The notes: a model not told the origin generated them from the sequence alone. DNA of 49,076 nucleotides from an archaeon GW2011_AR18 (GCA_000806155.1 JWKX01000009.1:1-49076), one strand, 5' to 3'. Numbered from the stretch's first letter, positions 9,201 through 17,314 are shown. A program made the numbers and translations.

Positions 9201-10419
9201 GATATATGATAAGTTTTTAGTAGCATTACAGACAGATGAGCCAGCACAATGTAAAATGAGCTTTGATCATAGTATAAGATATCCTGAAATGCAAAATGTT
9301 TATTTCATGAGCAACACATTCAAGTATTATCATGCACAACAGATGTATTATCCAGCAACAAAAAATGCAACAGCAGATGGATTGAAATTAACTGGCGGAG
9401 GAAATTATAAAGTGTATATAAGATGCCAAGATGCTGTTGGAAATGTAAATGAAAAAGATTATGTAGTAGAATTTGATGTAAGCAAAGAACCAGATTTCAC
9501 AGCACCAACAATAGTTAGTACAAATTTCGGACAGGAAACATACTTAAGATATGGAACAAACAGAACAGATGTAACATTATATGTAAATGAACCTAGTGAT
9601 TGTAAATGGTCAACAACACCATTAGATTACAAAGTAATGCCAGAACAAAACAAATGTGTTGCAAGCAGACTAAACAGTCTAGGATATTATGAATGCCAGA
9701 ATGTAGGAACACAACAAATAGGAGCATTCGGTCCTGGAATAAATACAACAGGAATGAATAAAGGAGATAATAAATTTGTATACTTCAAATGCCAGGATAA
9801 ATCAGAAAATAAAAATTATAACAAAGAGGCATATAGACTAACATTGAAAGCAAGCGAGCCATTAGAGATAGAAACAAAAGAGCCATCTGGAATAATAAAA
9901 ACATCTCAACAACAAGCTAATTTAACAATAAAAGTAACAACAGATGGTGGAGCATTGTTAAATGGAAATGCAAATTGCAAATATACACAACAAGAGTCAT
10001 TAAAAAATAATTTAGGATCAATGACACCATTTTTAAAAACAAACTCCAGCATACATATACAACCATGGAGTCCACCAACAGGAAGACAGGATATATATAT
10101 AGGATGTGAGGATATAGCAGGAAATAATGCATTTACAAATATAAATTTCACAATAGAAAATGATGTAGTACCACCATCAATAGTAAAAATATATACAGAT
10201 GAGAGCTTACAACCACCAGTATTTACAATAGAATTAAATGAAAAAGCAGTATGCAAGGATAGTATAGACGGAATATTTGATTATGAAACATCTGGAAATT
10301 TAATGATTAGTGATGGAAATGTACAAAAGACAAGCACACCTGGATCAAGTGTTTATTATGTTTCTTGCAAAGATGAATTCGGAAACAAACTAGAGAATGC
10401 AAGAATACAATTTGCATAA
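6211..10419 (+). CDS. Giant Cys-rich secreted surface protein with coiled-coil insert (module B)
   Basis: 1402 aa from the ATG at 6211, nine codons inside the track ORF. This start gives an ATGA overlap with the upstream gene and a clean signal peptide (MNKYKRVISFIEMFLVISLVF..., cut near VNA). Same plan as module A: Cys-rich repeats (residues about 30-230), DSDKDGVFSCESLKC, GESWC, CINGKE, a CQPWQAP...CERC block, then four Ig-like C-terminal repeats (CKMSF, CKWST, CKYTQ, CKDSI, each followed by C-x-D-x3-N). It differs in the middle by glycine-rich hydrophobic segments (VGVAVAVTALATG; LSTGIGLAFLTPLATG) and an Ala/Glu-rich coiled coil of about 120 residues (AEEAAAHEVATKAID onward). Secretion and disulfide stabilisation are likely; function is unknown. 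Confidence 0.75.
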   Translation: MNKYKRVISFIEMFLVISLVFSISFSLSSPIVNADSTVGCCEKTKSGEYCQTASQDNCASGSSFAPTSCEQTSYCKSGCCAGIGGYCYNNYPKALCEKQYGGSYSADPSCNVQECNVGCCVIGTQASILTKGRCLNETSRFPDLELDFRADVQDESSCLNLAKNTEKGCCVTDSGCSYGAKSTCNVPSAVNGTGFYKDKYCASLQGLCSCASADHTTNGKGNTMCLPDDDSVYWKDSCGNPEGIKEKCDYSKGSLCGDSDKDGVFSCESLKCEGQDANSDNSKKLSVNLEGYHGTDPAELKTNEILNGESWCQSDSKEQDANKLYGQDPVGSRYYRSLCINGKELVEPCKDYRQEFCYSANVDVPRKDEQGNEILGGIYTEGRCLKNEWQSCIDSCNTADSFTMSKGTYEDALKKDEECCGDRTKRDCQWTGSKCSPAVSPGAKFWQGEGSDTCGKANLECTAMFVCGGWNRVLGLCDNSPDEQAGSGVAIGGVFGAGAGIATGVTLGTVGLPVGVAVAVTALATGLKSGFQGGWQLVYGAECFSQDYLQAANNLCRSYGDCGADYNYLIDDGNVPENLKLTKYGFSNTEKVNGELANAIRSDSKTEEGRNNGLEYKYGKSNEVPGNLSSNPDWSKGSTFFRFESNTKKGERGNRFFRALYLGDEKKLLGAGAVSLSTGIGLAFLTPLATGQALGIGLGLTPHGFLLREVFGLVPAIEKTTFNQGIVSAEEAAAHEVATKAIDESSKTLGEITARRVAADEAVAQANVEFTKLVTEETLKKTSFEQAEKAGADAVVQELERSLESVALQKQAAEQTLTNAQEQAAQVLAQEVDAELAHEAIKQTSEKVVFSTTTQALVAFNSIMWAYTIFEIGNTLLEKTEKVTVSTTCQPWQAPAVKTADKDQCERCNPSYTDYLNNDKTPKDVKALKACSEYRCKSLGASCDLVNKGSTEEQCVSLSKYDVNSPVIKPWKEGFSKELQDKVQETSSGLKINGEVKIYDKFLVALQTDEPAQCKMSFDHSIRYPEMQNVYFMSNTFKYYHAQQMYYPATKNATADGLKLTGGGNYKVYIRCQDAVGNVNEKDYVVEFDVSKEPDFTAPTIVSTNFGQETYLRYGTNRTDVTLYVNEPSDCKWSTTPLDYKVMPEQNKCVASRLNSLGYYECQNVGTQQIGAFGPGINTTGMNKGDNKFVYFKCQDKSENKNYNKEAYRLTLKASEPLEIETKEPSGIIKTSQQQANLTIKVTTDGGALLNGNANCKYTQQESLKNNLGSMTPFLKTNSSIHIQPWSPPTGRQDIYIGCEDIAGNNAFTNINFTIENDVVPPSIVKIYTDESLQPPVFTIELNEKAVCKDSIDGIFDYETSGNLMISDGNVQKTSTPGSSVYYVSCKDEFGNKLENARIQFA

Positions 10420-10445
10420 CATTTCTTGTGGAAACTTCATAAAAT

Positions 10446-10483
10446 GTCTTCTCTCCACTGGACACGACAAACTTGCGCGCCAG
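10446..10483. other. Short GC-rich intergenic stretch before the BRO gene
   Basis: The 94-nt gap before the BRO gene contains a stretch (ctccactggacacg through ttgcgcgccagg) that is clearly richer in GC than other spacers here, with CTGG and CCAG ends able to pair. It could be a scar of BRO insertion, a regulatory site or a small RNA. No known motif is recognised. Confidence 0.3.
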
Positions 10484-10484
10484 G

Positions 10485-10492
10485 TTTAAATA
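10485..10492 (+). promoter_or_regulatory. TATA box of the BRO gene
   Basis: TTTAAATA centred about 25 nt before the ATG at 10514, with no Shine-Dalgarno between. This spacing fits an archaeal promoter giving a leaderless mRNA. Confidence 0.45.
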
Positions 10493-10513
10493 CTAAATAA
10501 TCTTATTATAATA

Positions 10514-11347
10514 ATGGACTCACATAATGCTATTGCAGTTTTTGAAGGAAAAAATATAAGAAAAACATGGCATAATAATGAATGGTGGTTTTCTGTAGTT
10601 GATATTACAGGTATTCTTTCAGAAAGTCCAGATCCGAGAAATTATTGGAAAGTATTAAAATTTAGGTTAAAAGATGAAGGAAGTGAGGCGGTTACAAATT
10701 GTAACCAACTGAAATTAATTGCATCAGATGGTAAATATTATGAAACTGATTGTATTAATACAGAAGGCGCTTTTAGGATTATTCAGTCTATACCCTCTGC
10801 TAAAGCTGAACCTTTCAAGTTATGGCTAGCTAAAGTTGGATATGAACGTGTTAAAGAAATAGAGAACCCAGAACTTGCTCAGCAAAGGATGAAAGAAATC
10901 TATAGACAAAAAGGATATTCTGAAGAATGGATAGAAAAAAGAGTAAGAGGTATAGTTGTAAGACAGGAATTAACTGATGAATGGAAAAAAAGAGATGTAA
11001 AGTAAGATGTAGACTTTGCAATATTAACAAATGAAATCACGAAAGCAACTTTTGATAAAAATGTTGAAGAATATAAAAAATTCAAAGGATTAAAAAAAGA
11101 AAATTTGCGTGATCATATGGATGACATGGAATTAATATTAACAATGCTTGGTGAAGCTTCAACAACTAGGCTTACAAGAGAGAGAAATTCTGAAAAATTC
11201 AAAGAATTAAAGGAAGATGCTAAGGATGGTGGAGAAGTAGCTGGCTCTGCAAGGAAAAATATAGAAATAAAACTAGGAAAAAGTGTCCTTAAAAAAGATA
11301 ATTACTTACAAAAACCTGAGAAACAGAAAAGATTAGAGAAAAAATAG
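10514..11347 (+). pseudogene. BRO-N family protein interrupted by an in-frame stop
   Basis: The first part (10514-11005, 163 aa) has the BRO N-terminal domain: IRKTWHNNEWWFSVVDI, DPRNYWKVLK, QLKLIASDGKYY, TEGAFRIIQSIPS, LAKVGYERVKEIENPELA. After a TAA at 11003-11005 the same frame stays open to 11347. It continues with the family's C-terminal half (FAILTNEITKATF, YKKFKGLKKENLRDHMDDMELILTMLGEAS), so one codon breaks a protein of about 277 aa. By position a GAA-to-TAA change would explain it. BRO-N proteins are known from phages and mobile elements as antirepressor or DNA-damage-linked factors. The truncated first half still holds the whole BRO-N domain and may be expressed. Confidence 0.8.
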
Positions 11348-11540
11348 TTACATATATTTGCTTTCTAATTCTTTTCTATATCTGAGAAACTTTTTTCTTG
11401 TTATTTTTTATTCTTGCCAAATCCATACAACTCTTTCAATGGATTTTCTTTTTTAATTGTCATTAGTAACTTTCTTGTTTCACTTTAATTTAAATTTTTC
11501 TATAGAAAGATAAATAAAGAGCATTTAGTTTTAATATTAT

Positions 11541-12065
11541 ATGAAAAAGGGGCAGCTGATGTCACAACCGTTGACATATATTTTTGCGATATTAGTCATA
11601 GGGATGATATTAGTTTTTGGATGGAGTTCAATAAAAAATTTATTAGGATTAGGAGAACAGGTAGGAGAGACGAAATTCATCAATGACTTAAAGAAAAATG
11701 TTGATGATACTTCAAAATTATATCCAGGAACAAGCATAGAATGTAGTTTTGTGAAAAAAACAGGAACAACAAATAACAGGTGTGAATTGCTTTTACCAGA
11801 TAATATAAAAGGAATGTGTTTTGCAGATACAAAAAATGAGGTAGATTTTAATAATATAATATTTAAAGATATAGAAGAAGAAATAAGAGTATATCAAACA
11901 ACTGGTGATAAAAATATATTTTTTTCTACTTTAAAAAATAAAATGAATCCATTATATTTAGAAAAGCTCACTACTAAAATTCCTTTCTGTTTAGATTTTT
12001 TTAAAAAAGACCAGAAAATAATATTAGAAAACAAAGGAAGAGTTGTTGAAGCAACAAAAGCTTAG
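11541..12065 (+). CDS. Prepilin-like protein 1 of a four-gene cluster
   Basis: 174 aa. The N-terminus KKGQLMSQPLTYIFAILVIGMILVFGW fits a class III signal: basic residues, G/Q junction, long hydrophobic helix. The extracytoplasmic part has four or five cysteines (ECSF, RCELL, MCFAD, FCLDFF). It is the first of four same-strand genes, each opening with a [KM][GA]Q plus hydrophobic helix motif, which suggests the minor pilins or core of a type IV pilus-like structure. No ATPase or platform gene is seen nearby. The C-terminal domain is not recognised. Confidence 0.65.
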   Translation: MKKGQLMSQPLTYIFAILVIGMILVFGWSSIKNLLGLGEQVGETKFINDLKKNVDDTSKLYPGTSIECSFVKKTGTTNNRCELLLPDNIKGMCFADTKNEVDFNNIIFKDIEEEIRVYQTTGDKNIFFSTLKNKMNPLYLEKLTTKIPFCLDFFKKDQKIILENKGRVVEATKA

Positions 12066-12073
12066 GTGAAAAT

Positions 12074-13096
12074 TTGAATAAGAAAGCACAAGGAGAACAA
12101 TTCAACTGGATATTTGTAATAGTCTCTGGAGCAATAATATTAGGATTCTTTACAATGTTCACTTTCCAATACATAACATTACAGGAAAAAAGACAGCATG
12201 TAGAGAGCCTAAGATTTTTTGGAAATGTATTAGGAATAGCTGAAAAACTAAATATAGGGGGAAGCGGTTCATCAGTAAATAGTTATGATACACAGGGATT
12301 AAGATTCGGATATAATGTCCCATTAGAATATTATTGTGATGAAACAGATGCAAGAATAATCATCGGAGGGAAAAATAAGGATTTCATACCATCATATAAT
12401 CTAAAAGATGAGGTAGTATTCATAAATGAAAAAATGATAGTAAATGGATTAGACTTAGGATTAATGCCATGGAAATTCCCATTCCAGATAACAAATTTTA
12501 TTTATTTATCAGATCCAAAAAAACAATATTATGCAGTATATGACCAATCAAGCAAAGAATATGTTGATAATCTAGAAGAAAAATATTCTGTAATATTCAA
12601 CCTATTCAATGATGGTTCAATAAACAGATATGAAAAAACAGAAATAAATAAATTAAAACCAAAAGAGAACTCAAAAATAATAATATTCAGCAACAGAAAA
12701 CCCTCAGAAAATAAAATAAAAGAATTAATAGGAGAAAATAAAAATGTAAATCTTATATATGTAGATTATAATAATAAAAAAATAAATTATTTTGAAGATG
12801 ATAATTTCGGAGAGGATATTGATTATTACAGTGATGAGATAATGCTGGGAGCATTTTTTACTGATAATCAAGAAAATTACCAATGCTCAATAAACAGGGC
12901 AAAGAAAAAATTATCAACTGTTGCAGTACATTATTCTGAGAGAACAAAATTACTGAAAAGAGTTGATACAAAGACAACATGCCAATATGACCTAATAGAT
13001 AATAGTCTAGTATCTTTAGCTAAAGGGAATTATGAAGTTGTAGAAAATTTAAGACAACAAAACAATCAGGGAGCTGGGTGTCTGTGGGTATTCTAA
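12074..13096 (+). CDS. Prepilin-like protein 2, large, TTG start
   Basis: 340 aa. The start is TTG at 12074, chosen because GGTGA (12066-12070) lies just upstream and overlaps the end of the previous gene. It also yields NKKAQGEQFNWIFVIVSGAIILGFFTMFTF, a prepilin-like leader with A/Q instead of G/Q. The extracytoplasmic domain of about 300 aa is rich in Asp, Asn and Lys and has few cysteines (YYCDETD, YQCSIN, TCQYDL, GCLWVF). No enzyme motif is seen. Its size against the three neighbours suggests a tip or adhesin-like subunit, as inference. Confidence 0.6.
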   Translation: MNKKAQGEQFNWIFVIVSGAIILGFFTMFTFQYITLQEKRQHVESLRFFGNVLGIAEKLNIGGSGSSVNSYDTQGLRFGYNVPLEYYCDETDARIIIGGKNKDFIPSYNLKDEVVFINEKMIVNGLDLGLMPWKFPFQITNFIYLSDPKKQYYAVYDQSSKEYVDNLEEKYSVIFNLFNDGSINRYEKTEINKLKPKENSKIIIFSNRKPSENKIKELIGENKNVNLIYVDYNNKKINYFEDDNFGEDIDYYSDEIMLGAFFTDNQENYQCSINRAKKKLSTVAVHYSERTKLLKRVDTKTTCQYDLIDNSLVSLAKGNYEVVENLRQQNNQGAGCLWVF

Positions 13097-13608
13097 AATC
13101 TAAAAAAGGACAACTGCAGTTACAGGAGACAATATTAGCTGTCTTTGTATTTGTGATAATCATAATAATAGGGATGTTTGTATTCATAAATTATCAAAAC
13201 AACAGCATAAAAAAAGACTTTGATGATTTCAACAGAATAAAAACAAGGATCAATATCATAACACTAAATGATATACCCGAACTAGGATGCAGCAAATCAG
13301 GAATAAAAGAGAACTGTGTAGATGACTTAAAACTAATAGCTTTCAAAAACCTAGCAGAGAGAAGGAAGGCAGAATATGCAGAGAGCTATGGATATATGAA
13401 CATAACATTCTATCAAGTATATCCTGAGAAAAATAATAAAGAGTGTGATAAAGACAATCTAGAAAATTGTGGGGTATGGAATATATATGAGAACAAACCA
13501 AAAACAATAACTAGCAGAATAAGAGAGGCAACGCCTATATCATTATATAATGTAAAAGAGGATAAATACAAGATTGCACTTATGATCGTTGAGGTCTATA
13601 ATGTTTAA
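13078..13608 (+). CDS. Prepilin-like protein 3, GTG start
   Basis: 176 aa. It starts at GTG 13078, or the in-frame GTG at 13084, inside the end of the preceding gene, so it is translationally coupled. The leader KSKKGQLQLQETILAVFVFVIIIIIGMFVF has the G/Q junction and an ETILA stretch reminiscent of the conserved +5 glutamate of type IV pilins. The extracytoplasmic region has cysteine motifs GCSKSGIKENC and ECDKDNLENCG. It is part of the 11541-14065 prepilin operon; structural role inferred. Confidence 0.62.
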   Translation: MSVGILKSKKGQLQLQETILAVFVFVIIIIIGMFVFINYQNNSIKKDFDDFNRIKTRINIITLNDIPELGCSKSGIKENCVDDLKLIAFKNLAERRKAEYAESYGYMNITFYQVYPEKNNKECDKDNLENCGVWNIYENKPKTITSRIREATPISLYNVKEDKYKIALMIVEVYNV

Positions 13609-14065
13609 TTCTAGATTTAAGATGGGACAGATGGAGATAGTCGGCTTGATGGTTGTTGTCATAATCATAATAATAGGAGCATTATTCTATCTGAAATTTG
13701 GAATACTTCATCAGGAACAGGATAATACTGACTTAAGCATAGAGCAGAGCTATACTATAAACTGGCTTAATTCAATACTCAATGTTAATGTATGTAATAA
13801 TACTATAAGCTATAAGAGTTCATTGATAGAATGTTATAACGATGGAATTGTTTGTAATGAGAGTGCGTGTGATTATGCAAAAACAGAAAGCTCTAATATA
13901 ATAAATTCAATAGGATTAAAAGATTATAGGAACTATTCTTTCTGGATACAGAGTGGAGATGATTTAAAACATATAAATAATGAGTGCAAAACTGGAGTGA
14001 AAGCAGATGAGGTAATATTAAGTGACAACGGCGATGAATATACAGTAAACTTTAGAATTTGTTAG
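13601..14065 (+). CDS. Prepilin-like protein 4
   Basis: 154 aa from ATG 13601; the track's TTG 13589 is less likely. The ATG gives MFNSRFKMGQMEIVGLMVVVIIIIIGALFYL, with a G/Q junction, an E at about +3 and a long hydrophobic helix. It overlaps the previous stop by 8 nt. The C-terminal domain carries cysteines in VCNNTIS, IECYND, VCNESACD, ECKTG and a final RIC. It is the last gene of the four-prepilin operon, followed by a possible terminator and then the S-layer promoter. Confidence 0.62.
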   Translation: MFNSRFKMGQMEIVGLMVVVIIIIIGALFYLKFGILHQEQDNTDLSIEQSYTINWLNSILNVNVCNNTISYKSSLIECYNDGIVCNESACDYAKTESSNIINSIGLKDYRNYSFWIQSGDDLKHINNECKTGVKADEVILSDNGDEYTVNFRIC

Positions 14066-14066
14066 T

Positions 14067-14100
14067 TTACTATCGTCGAGTAACTAAGCTGCTTATTTTT
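14067..14100 (+). terminator. Weak hairpin plus T-run after the prepilin operon
   Basis: TTACT (14067-14071) and AGTAA (14079-14083) form a 5-bp stem with a 7-nt loop, followed by a T-rich run (gcttattttt). This could end the prepilin transcript before the S-layer promoter. The stem is short. Confidence 0.35.
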
Positions 14101-14190
14101 AACTTTTCAATTTTGAAACCCCTCATAAAATGGCTTATTAAGGCGTATAAACCTAAAATAGGCCTAATCATGTATACTATAGCATATATA

Positions 14191-14201
14191 TCTTTATAAA
14201 T
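14191..14201 (+). promoter_or_regulatory. TATA box of the S-layer gene
   Basis: CTTTATAAATT lies about 85-95 nt before the S-layer ATG, predicting a transcript start near 14220 and a leader of about 60-65 nt. This differs from the leaderless-looking promoters elsewhere in the window and fits a highly expressed gene. Confidence 0.5.
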
Positions 14202-14222
14202 TCAAGTTATGCTTTCTACTTA

Positions 14223-14247
14223 GAGTCTAAAAAGATGCGATAGACTC
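14223..14247 (+). promoter_or_regulatory. Perfect 7-bp stem-loop in the S-layer mRNA leader
   Basis: GAGTCTA (14223-14229) and TAGACTC (14241-14247) are exact inverted repeats around an 11-nt loop. With the TATA box at 14191-14201 the stem would sit at or next to the 5' end of the mRNA, a position where hairpins protect transcripts from decay. Confidence 0.55.
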
Positions 14248-14271
14248 AAAAAATAAAATACACTAACACAT

Positions 14272-14278
14272 GGAGGTG
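14272..14278 (+). promoter_or_regulatory. Strong Shine-Dalgarno of the S-layer gene
   Basis: GGAGGTG, seven nt before ATG 14286, is a near-complete complement to the 3' end of archaeal 16S rRNA. Most other genes here lack such a site, so it decides the start and points to very high translation. Confidence 0.8.
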
Positions 14279-14285
14279 TTACAGA

Positions 14286-16601
14286 ATGCAAGAAAAATTT
14301 GCTTTAAAAAAGACATTAAGAAAAGTAGCTGCAGTAGGAACTAGCATAGCTATGGTAGGAGTAACCTTAAGCGGCGCTTTAGCAGTTGGGACATTAGGAA
14401 ATTATCCGAGTCCTTTCACAAAAAATTTAGGTGAAACTGTTGTAGTATGGGGAGCAGACACAGATAGTGCAGCTGTACAAGATGTTCTAGCTGGATTACC
14501 AGGTGGATCAACTTCAGGAACAACAACACAAGTAGTAGTACCAGGAAAGGTATTATACGGTGTAAACAGTTTAGGAACACAAAAAGTTGATGACTTATTT
14601 ATGAAAGGTGATACAGAAGATATGGCTTTAGGGACACTATTAAATGTTTCTACAGAATTTGGAAGTGTACTACAAGACAATCAAGTAGCAGGTTTATTGG
14701 ATAGTTCAGTAAACATTGATATTGGATCAGTAAGCGATGATTATTCACTGCATGAAGAGGTATTCTTCAATGGTGCAGGAACAAACGGTTCAAGTGTAGA
14801 ATCAGGTTTGACATATGATAGAAGCGAAGAATGGAAAGAGAGAACATTCGTACAAATACCAACAAGTAGCTTTGGTTACAGATTCAAGTTTGATAAAAAC
14901 TTAAAGAGTGGAAACTTCTTGAATGATTCAACAACCGATGATCCAATACTATTACCTTTCTTAGGAAAGAACATAGAAATTACTGCTGCGACAAATACAT
15001 CAGTCACTGCTAATGTCGGTGAGGCACACAGATTAAGTGCTGGAGATAGTGTAGTAGTAAATGTTGGCGGAGTACAAAGAACAGTAACATTAAAAGGAAC
15101 ATCAGCTAGTAAGGCAGATGTAGAAGTAGATGGACAACCTTTGACAATTACTGAAGATAGTACAAGAACATTTAGATTCACTGAAAAAAACGTTCAGGTA
15201 AGAGTACAGGATGTATTCAATGAGGATGGAATTGCAAACGATAGAGCAACATTACTTATTGGAGAAGACGCAAGAAAAACATACAACTCAGGTGATGAAT
15301 ACATCGGGGAAGATGAGGATGACCCTGTATGGACATGGAACTTAGTAGGTTTAATGACTGCTACCCCAACTTTGGAAGTTAAAAATGCAATATCCATAAA
15401 TAATTGGGCTGAGACAGATAATCCGGCAGTAAAACATGCTTTATACGTTGGAGATTACTTATGTCTACCAAACAATTATGTATGCATAGTATTCGAAGGA
15501 ATGAGTGAAGCAGATGAAATGTTCCAACAATACGAGATAACATCAGATGCAGATAGGACTCTATCACATGCAGATGGTGATACAACTAAGAGAGAGGGTG
15601 CAAGAACAATCTCTTTTAAGACAGTTGGTCTAACTGATCAAGGTTTTGTAGCTTCAGGAACTGATACAGATGAAGTTGTTATGGCAATAAATGAAAGTGA
15701 GATTACTTTCAGTAGAAAGGAACAAGACGGAAATGAATTCATTCAGTTCGCTAATGTTTCAATACCTGGTGGTGAACAAAATTTTGTTATGCCTCAAATG
15801 AACGATGTATTTACTTTTGATTATAAGAGTAGTAGCATACCTGTTGATTTTGCTTACTCTAATAATACTAATAAAGGTAACTTAACACTAGACTTTGGAA
15901 CTGCAGATGCTGTAACAGTAAACACAGATGGAAATGTTGTTATACAGTTTGAGAATGATACAAAAAATTCATTCACTTACTTAGGTGATAGCGACTCTGA
16001 TACAACAACAGCAATTGATTTAAGGTATAATCATATGGGAACACTATATGATATCTCTGGAAAAGAAGAGAACTTGAGGACAAAGCATGGTTTAGTAATC
16101 TATGACCCTAAATCAACCCAGTCATCAGATAGCTTGAAAATTGCTTTGCCAGGTGATGCAGTTGACTATAAAGCATTGGTAAGAGTAGCAAGACCTAAGG
16201 AAGGAACTACAAGCAGTGGTACAGTAGTTAAATCAGCATCAGTAACAATGAGAGATACTGATGTAGCAGACTTAACTGCTTACAATGTAGTAGCTGTAGG
16301 TGGACCTTGTGTAAACAGAGCAACAAGACAATTGTTGAACATGGCAGTAGATAGTCCAGCATGTGGAACAGACAGCGGATTAACTGGTGCAGGTGACGCA
16401 GTTGTTGAGTTAAAAGCTAATGGCGCAAAGTCAGCATTGTTAGTATGGGGATGGGAAGCAGACGATACAAGAAGAGCTGCTGTATTATTAAAGAACCCAG
16501 ACACATTCAAACAAAAGCTAACTGAAGCTGGAAAAACAGACCAAACAGCAGTTACAGTAAAGGGAACAGACCTAAGTTTATCTGGAATAACAGTAGCTTA
16601 A
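14286..16601 (+). CDS. S-layer protein
   Basis: 771 aa. The N-terminus MQEKFALKKTLRKVAAVGTSIAMVGVTLSGALA is a long signal peptide typical of archaeal S-layer proteins, followed by GNYPSPF. The mature protein is acidic, Thr/Ser/Val-rich and beta-rich in look, with few cysteines. Near the C-terminus, VVAVGGPCVNRATRQLL and ALLVWGWEADDTRRAA match the conserved C-terminal region of methanogen-type and DPANN S-layer proteins (VGGP...N, GWEA-DT-AA). It should form the outer crystalline coat, probably N-glycosylated by the STT3 encoded at 38343. Expression signals are the strongest in the window: long leader, stem-loop, GGAGGTG and its own terminator. Confidence 0.88.
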   Translation: MQEKFALKKTLRKVAAVGTSIAMVGVTLSGALAVGTLGNYPSPFTKNLGETVVVWGADTDSAAVQDVLAGLPGGSTSGTTTQVVVPGKVLYGVNSLGTQKVDDLFMKGDTEDMALGTLLNVSTEFGSVLQDNQVAGLLDSSVNIDIGSVSDDYSLHEEVFFNGAGTNGSSVESGLTYDRSEEWKERTFVQIPTSSFGYRFKFDKNLKSGNFLNDSTTDDPILLPFLGKNIEITAATNTSVTANVGEAHRLSAGDSVVVNVGGVQRTVTLKGTSASKADVEVDGQPLTITEDSTRTFRFTEKNVQVRVQDVFNEDGIANDRATLLIGEDARKTYNSGDEYIGEDEDDPVWTWNLVGLMTATPTLEVKNAISINNWAETDNPAVKHALYVGDYLCLPNNYVCIVFEGMSEADEMFQQYEITSDADRTLSHADGDTTKREGARTISFKTVGLTDQGFVASGTDTDEVVMAINESEITFSRKEQDGNEFIQFANVSIPGGEQNFVMPQMNDVFTFDYKSSSIPVDFAYSNNTNKGNLTLDFGTADAVTVNTDGNVVIQFENDTKNSFTYLGDSDSDTTTAIDLRYNHMGTLYDISGKEENLRTKHGLVIYDPKSTQSSDSLKIALPGDAVDYKALVRVARPKEGTTSSGTVVKSASVTMRDTDVADLTAYNVVAVGGPCVNRATRQLLNMAVDSPACGTDSGLTGAGDAVVELKANGAKSALLVWGWEADDTRRAAVLLKNPDTFKQKLTEAGKTDQTAVTVKGTDLSLSGITVA

Positions 16602-16605
16602 GTTC

Positions 16606-16626
16606 GGGATAAAATCCCTTTTTTTT
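16606..16626 (+). terminator. Hairpin and oligo-T terminator of the S-layer gene
   Basis: GGGAT (16606-16610), loop AAA, ATCCC (16614-16618), then eight T. It looks like an intrinsic terminator placed 5 nt after the stop codon. Confidence 0.7.
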
Positions 16627-16687
16627 ATTTTTTATTATATTTCTTGCATAAAATTAATAAACAAATTGTTAATCATAAAATCATAAA

Positions 16688-17314
16688 ATGAAAAAGAAAA
16701 AATATTCTAAAAATATAACCAGTGAAGAAAAAGAAAACAAGCAGAGTTTTTTCAATAAAAAAAACCTAAGTATGATAGTAGTATTCGGAATATTAGGAAT
16801 AATGATATTATCAGCAGTAAGCTTTAGTTTCTTAGGGAAAGATAATACCCCACAAGGGAATAACGAAGATAATTATAACGGCTATAAATTTGTACAAAAT
16901 GAGGGATACTGGACTTCAAATATTGGCGGGAAAAACATACAGTTCCAGTATCATCCAAGAGATTTAGAAGAGATAAACATAGATGCTGCGACAAACTATA
17001 ATCTAAAAGACAAGATCTATATATTATTTAACTCAAAAGAGAATAAAGAGACAGACCAGGATCTGCAGAGAGCAAGAGCACTATTACTGACTATAAAACA
17101 ACAGGTATATTTCGGATGTGCAAATGAACAAGAATGCGGTGATATGCCAATAATTAACTGCAAAACAGAAAAAAACAGTGCAATATACTTCAAACAATCA
17201 ACAGAAAACAAAGCATATACAGAAGATAATTGCTTAATACTAGAATACAAAATTGATGATAAAAACAAATTAATAGAAAAATTATATTACACAAAAGCAG
17301 GAGTGATAATATGA
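16688..17314 (+). CDS. Membrane-anchored protein, paralogue of the next gene
   Basis: 208 aa. A lysine-rich cytoplasmic head (MKKKKYSKNITSEEKENK) is followed by one membrane helix (LSMIVVFGILGIMILSAVSFSF) and an outside domain. The domain ends with a motif shared with the downstream gene: NCKTEKNSAIYFKQ, then AYTEDNCLILEY. Two further cysteines (FGCANEQECG) may form a disulfide. The stop overlaps the next start as ATGA. I do not recognise the family. The pair may form a membrane complex or reflect an old tandem duplication. Confidence 0.6.
   Translation: MKKKKYSKNITSEEKENKQSFFNKKNLSMIVVFGILGIMILSAVSFSFLGKDNTPQGNNEDNYNGYKFVQNEGYWTSNIGGKNIQFQYHPRDLEEINIDAATNYNLKDKIYILFNSKENKETDQDLQRARALLLTIKQQVYFGCANEQECGDMPIINCKTEKNSAIYFKQSTENKAYTEDNCLILEYKIDDKNKLIEKLYYTKAGVII

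Noticed and set aside
11003-11005. Stop-codon recoding (Sec/Pyl) in the BRO gene
   Set aside because: The codon is TAA, which is not used for selenocysteine or pyrrolysine.
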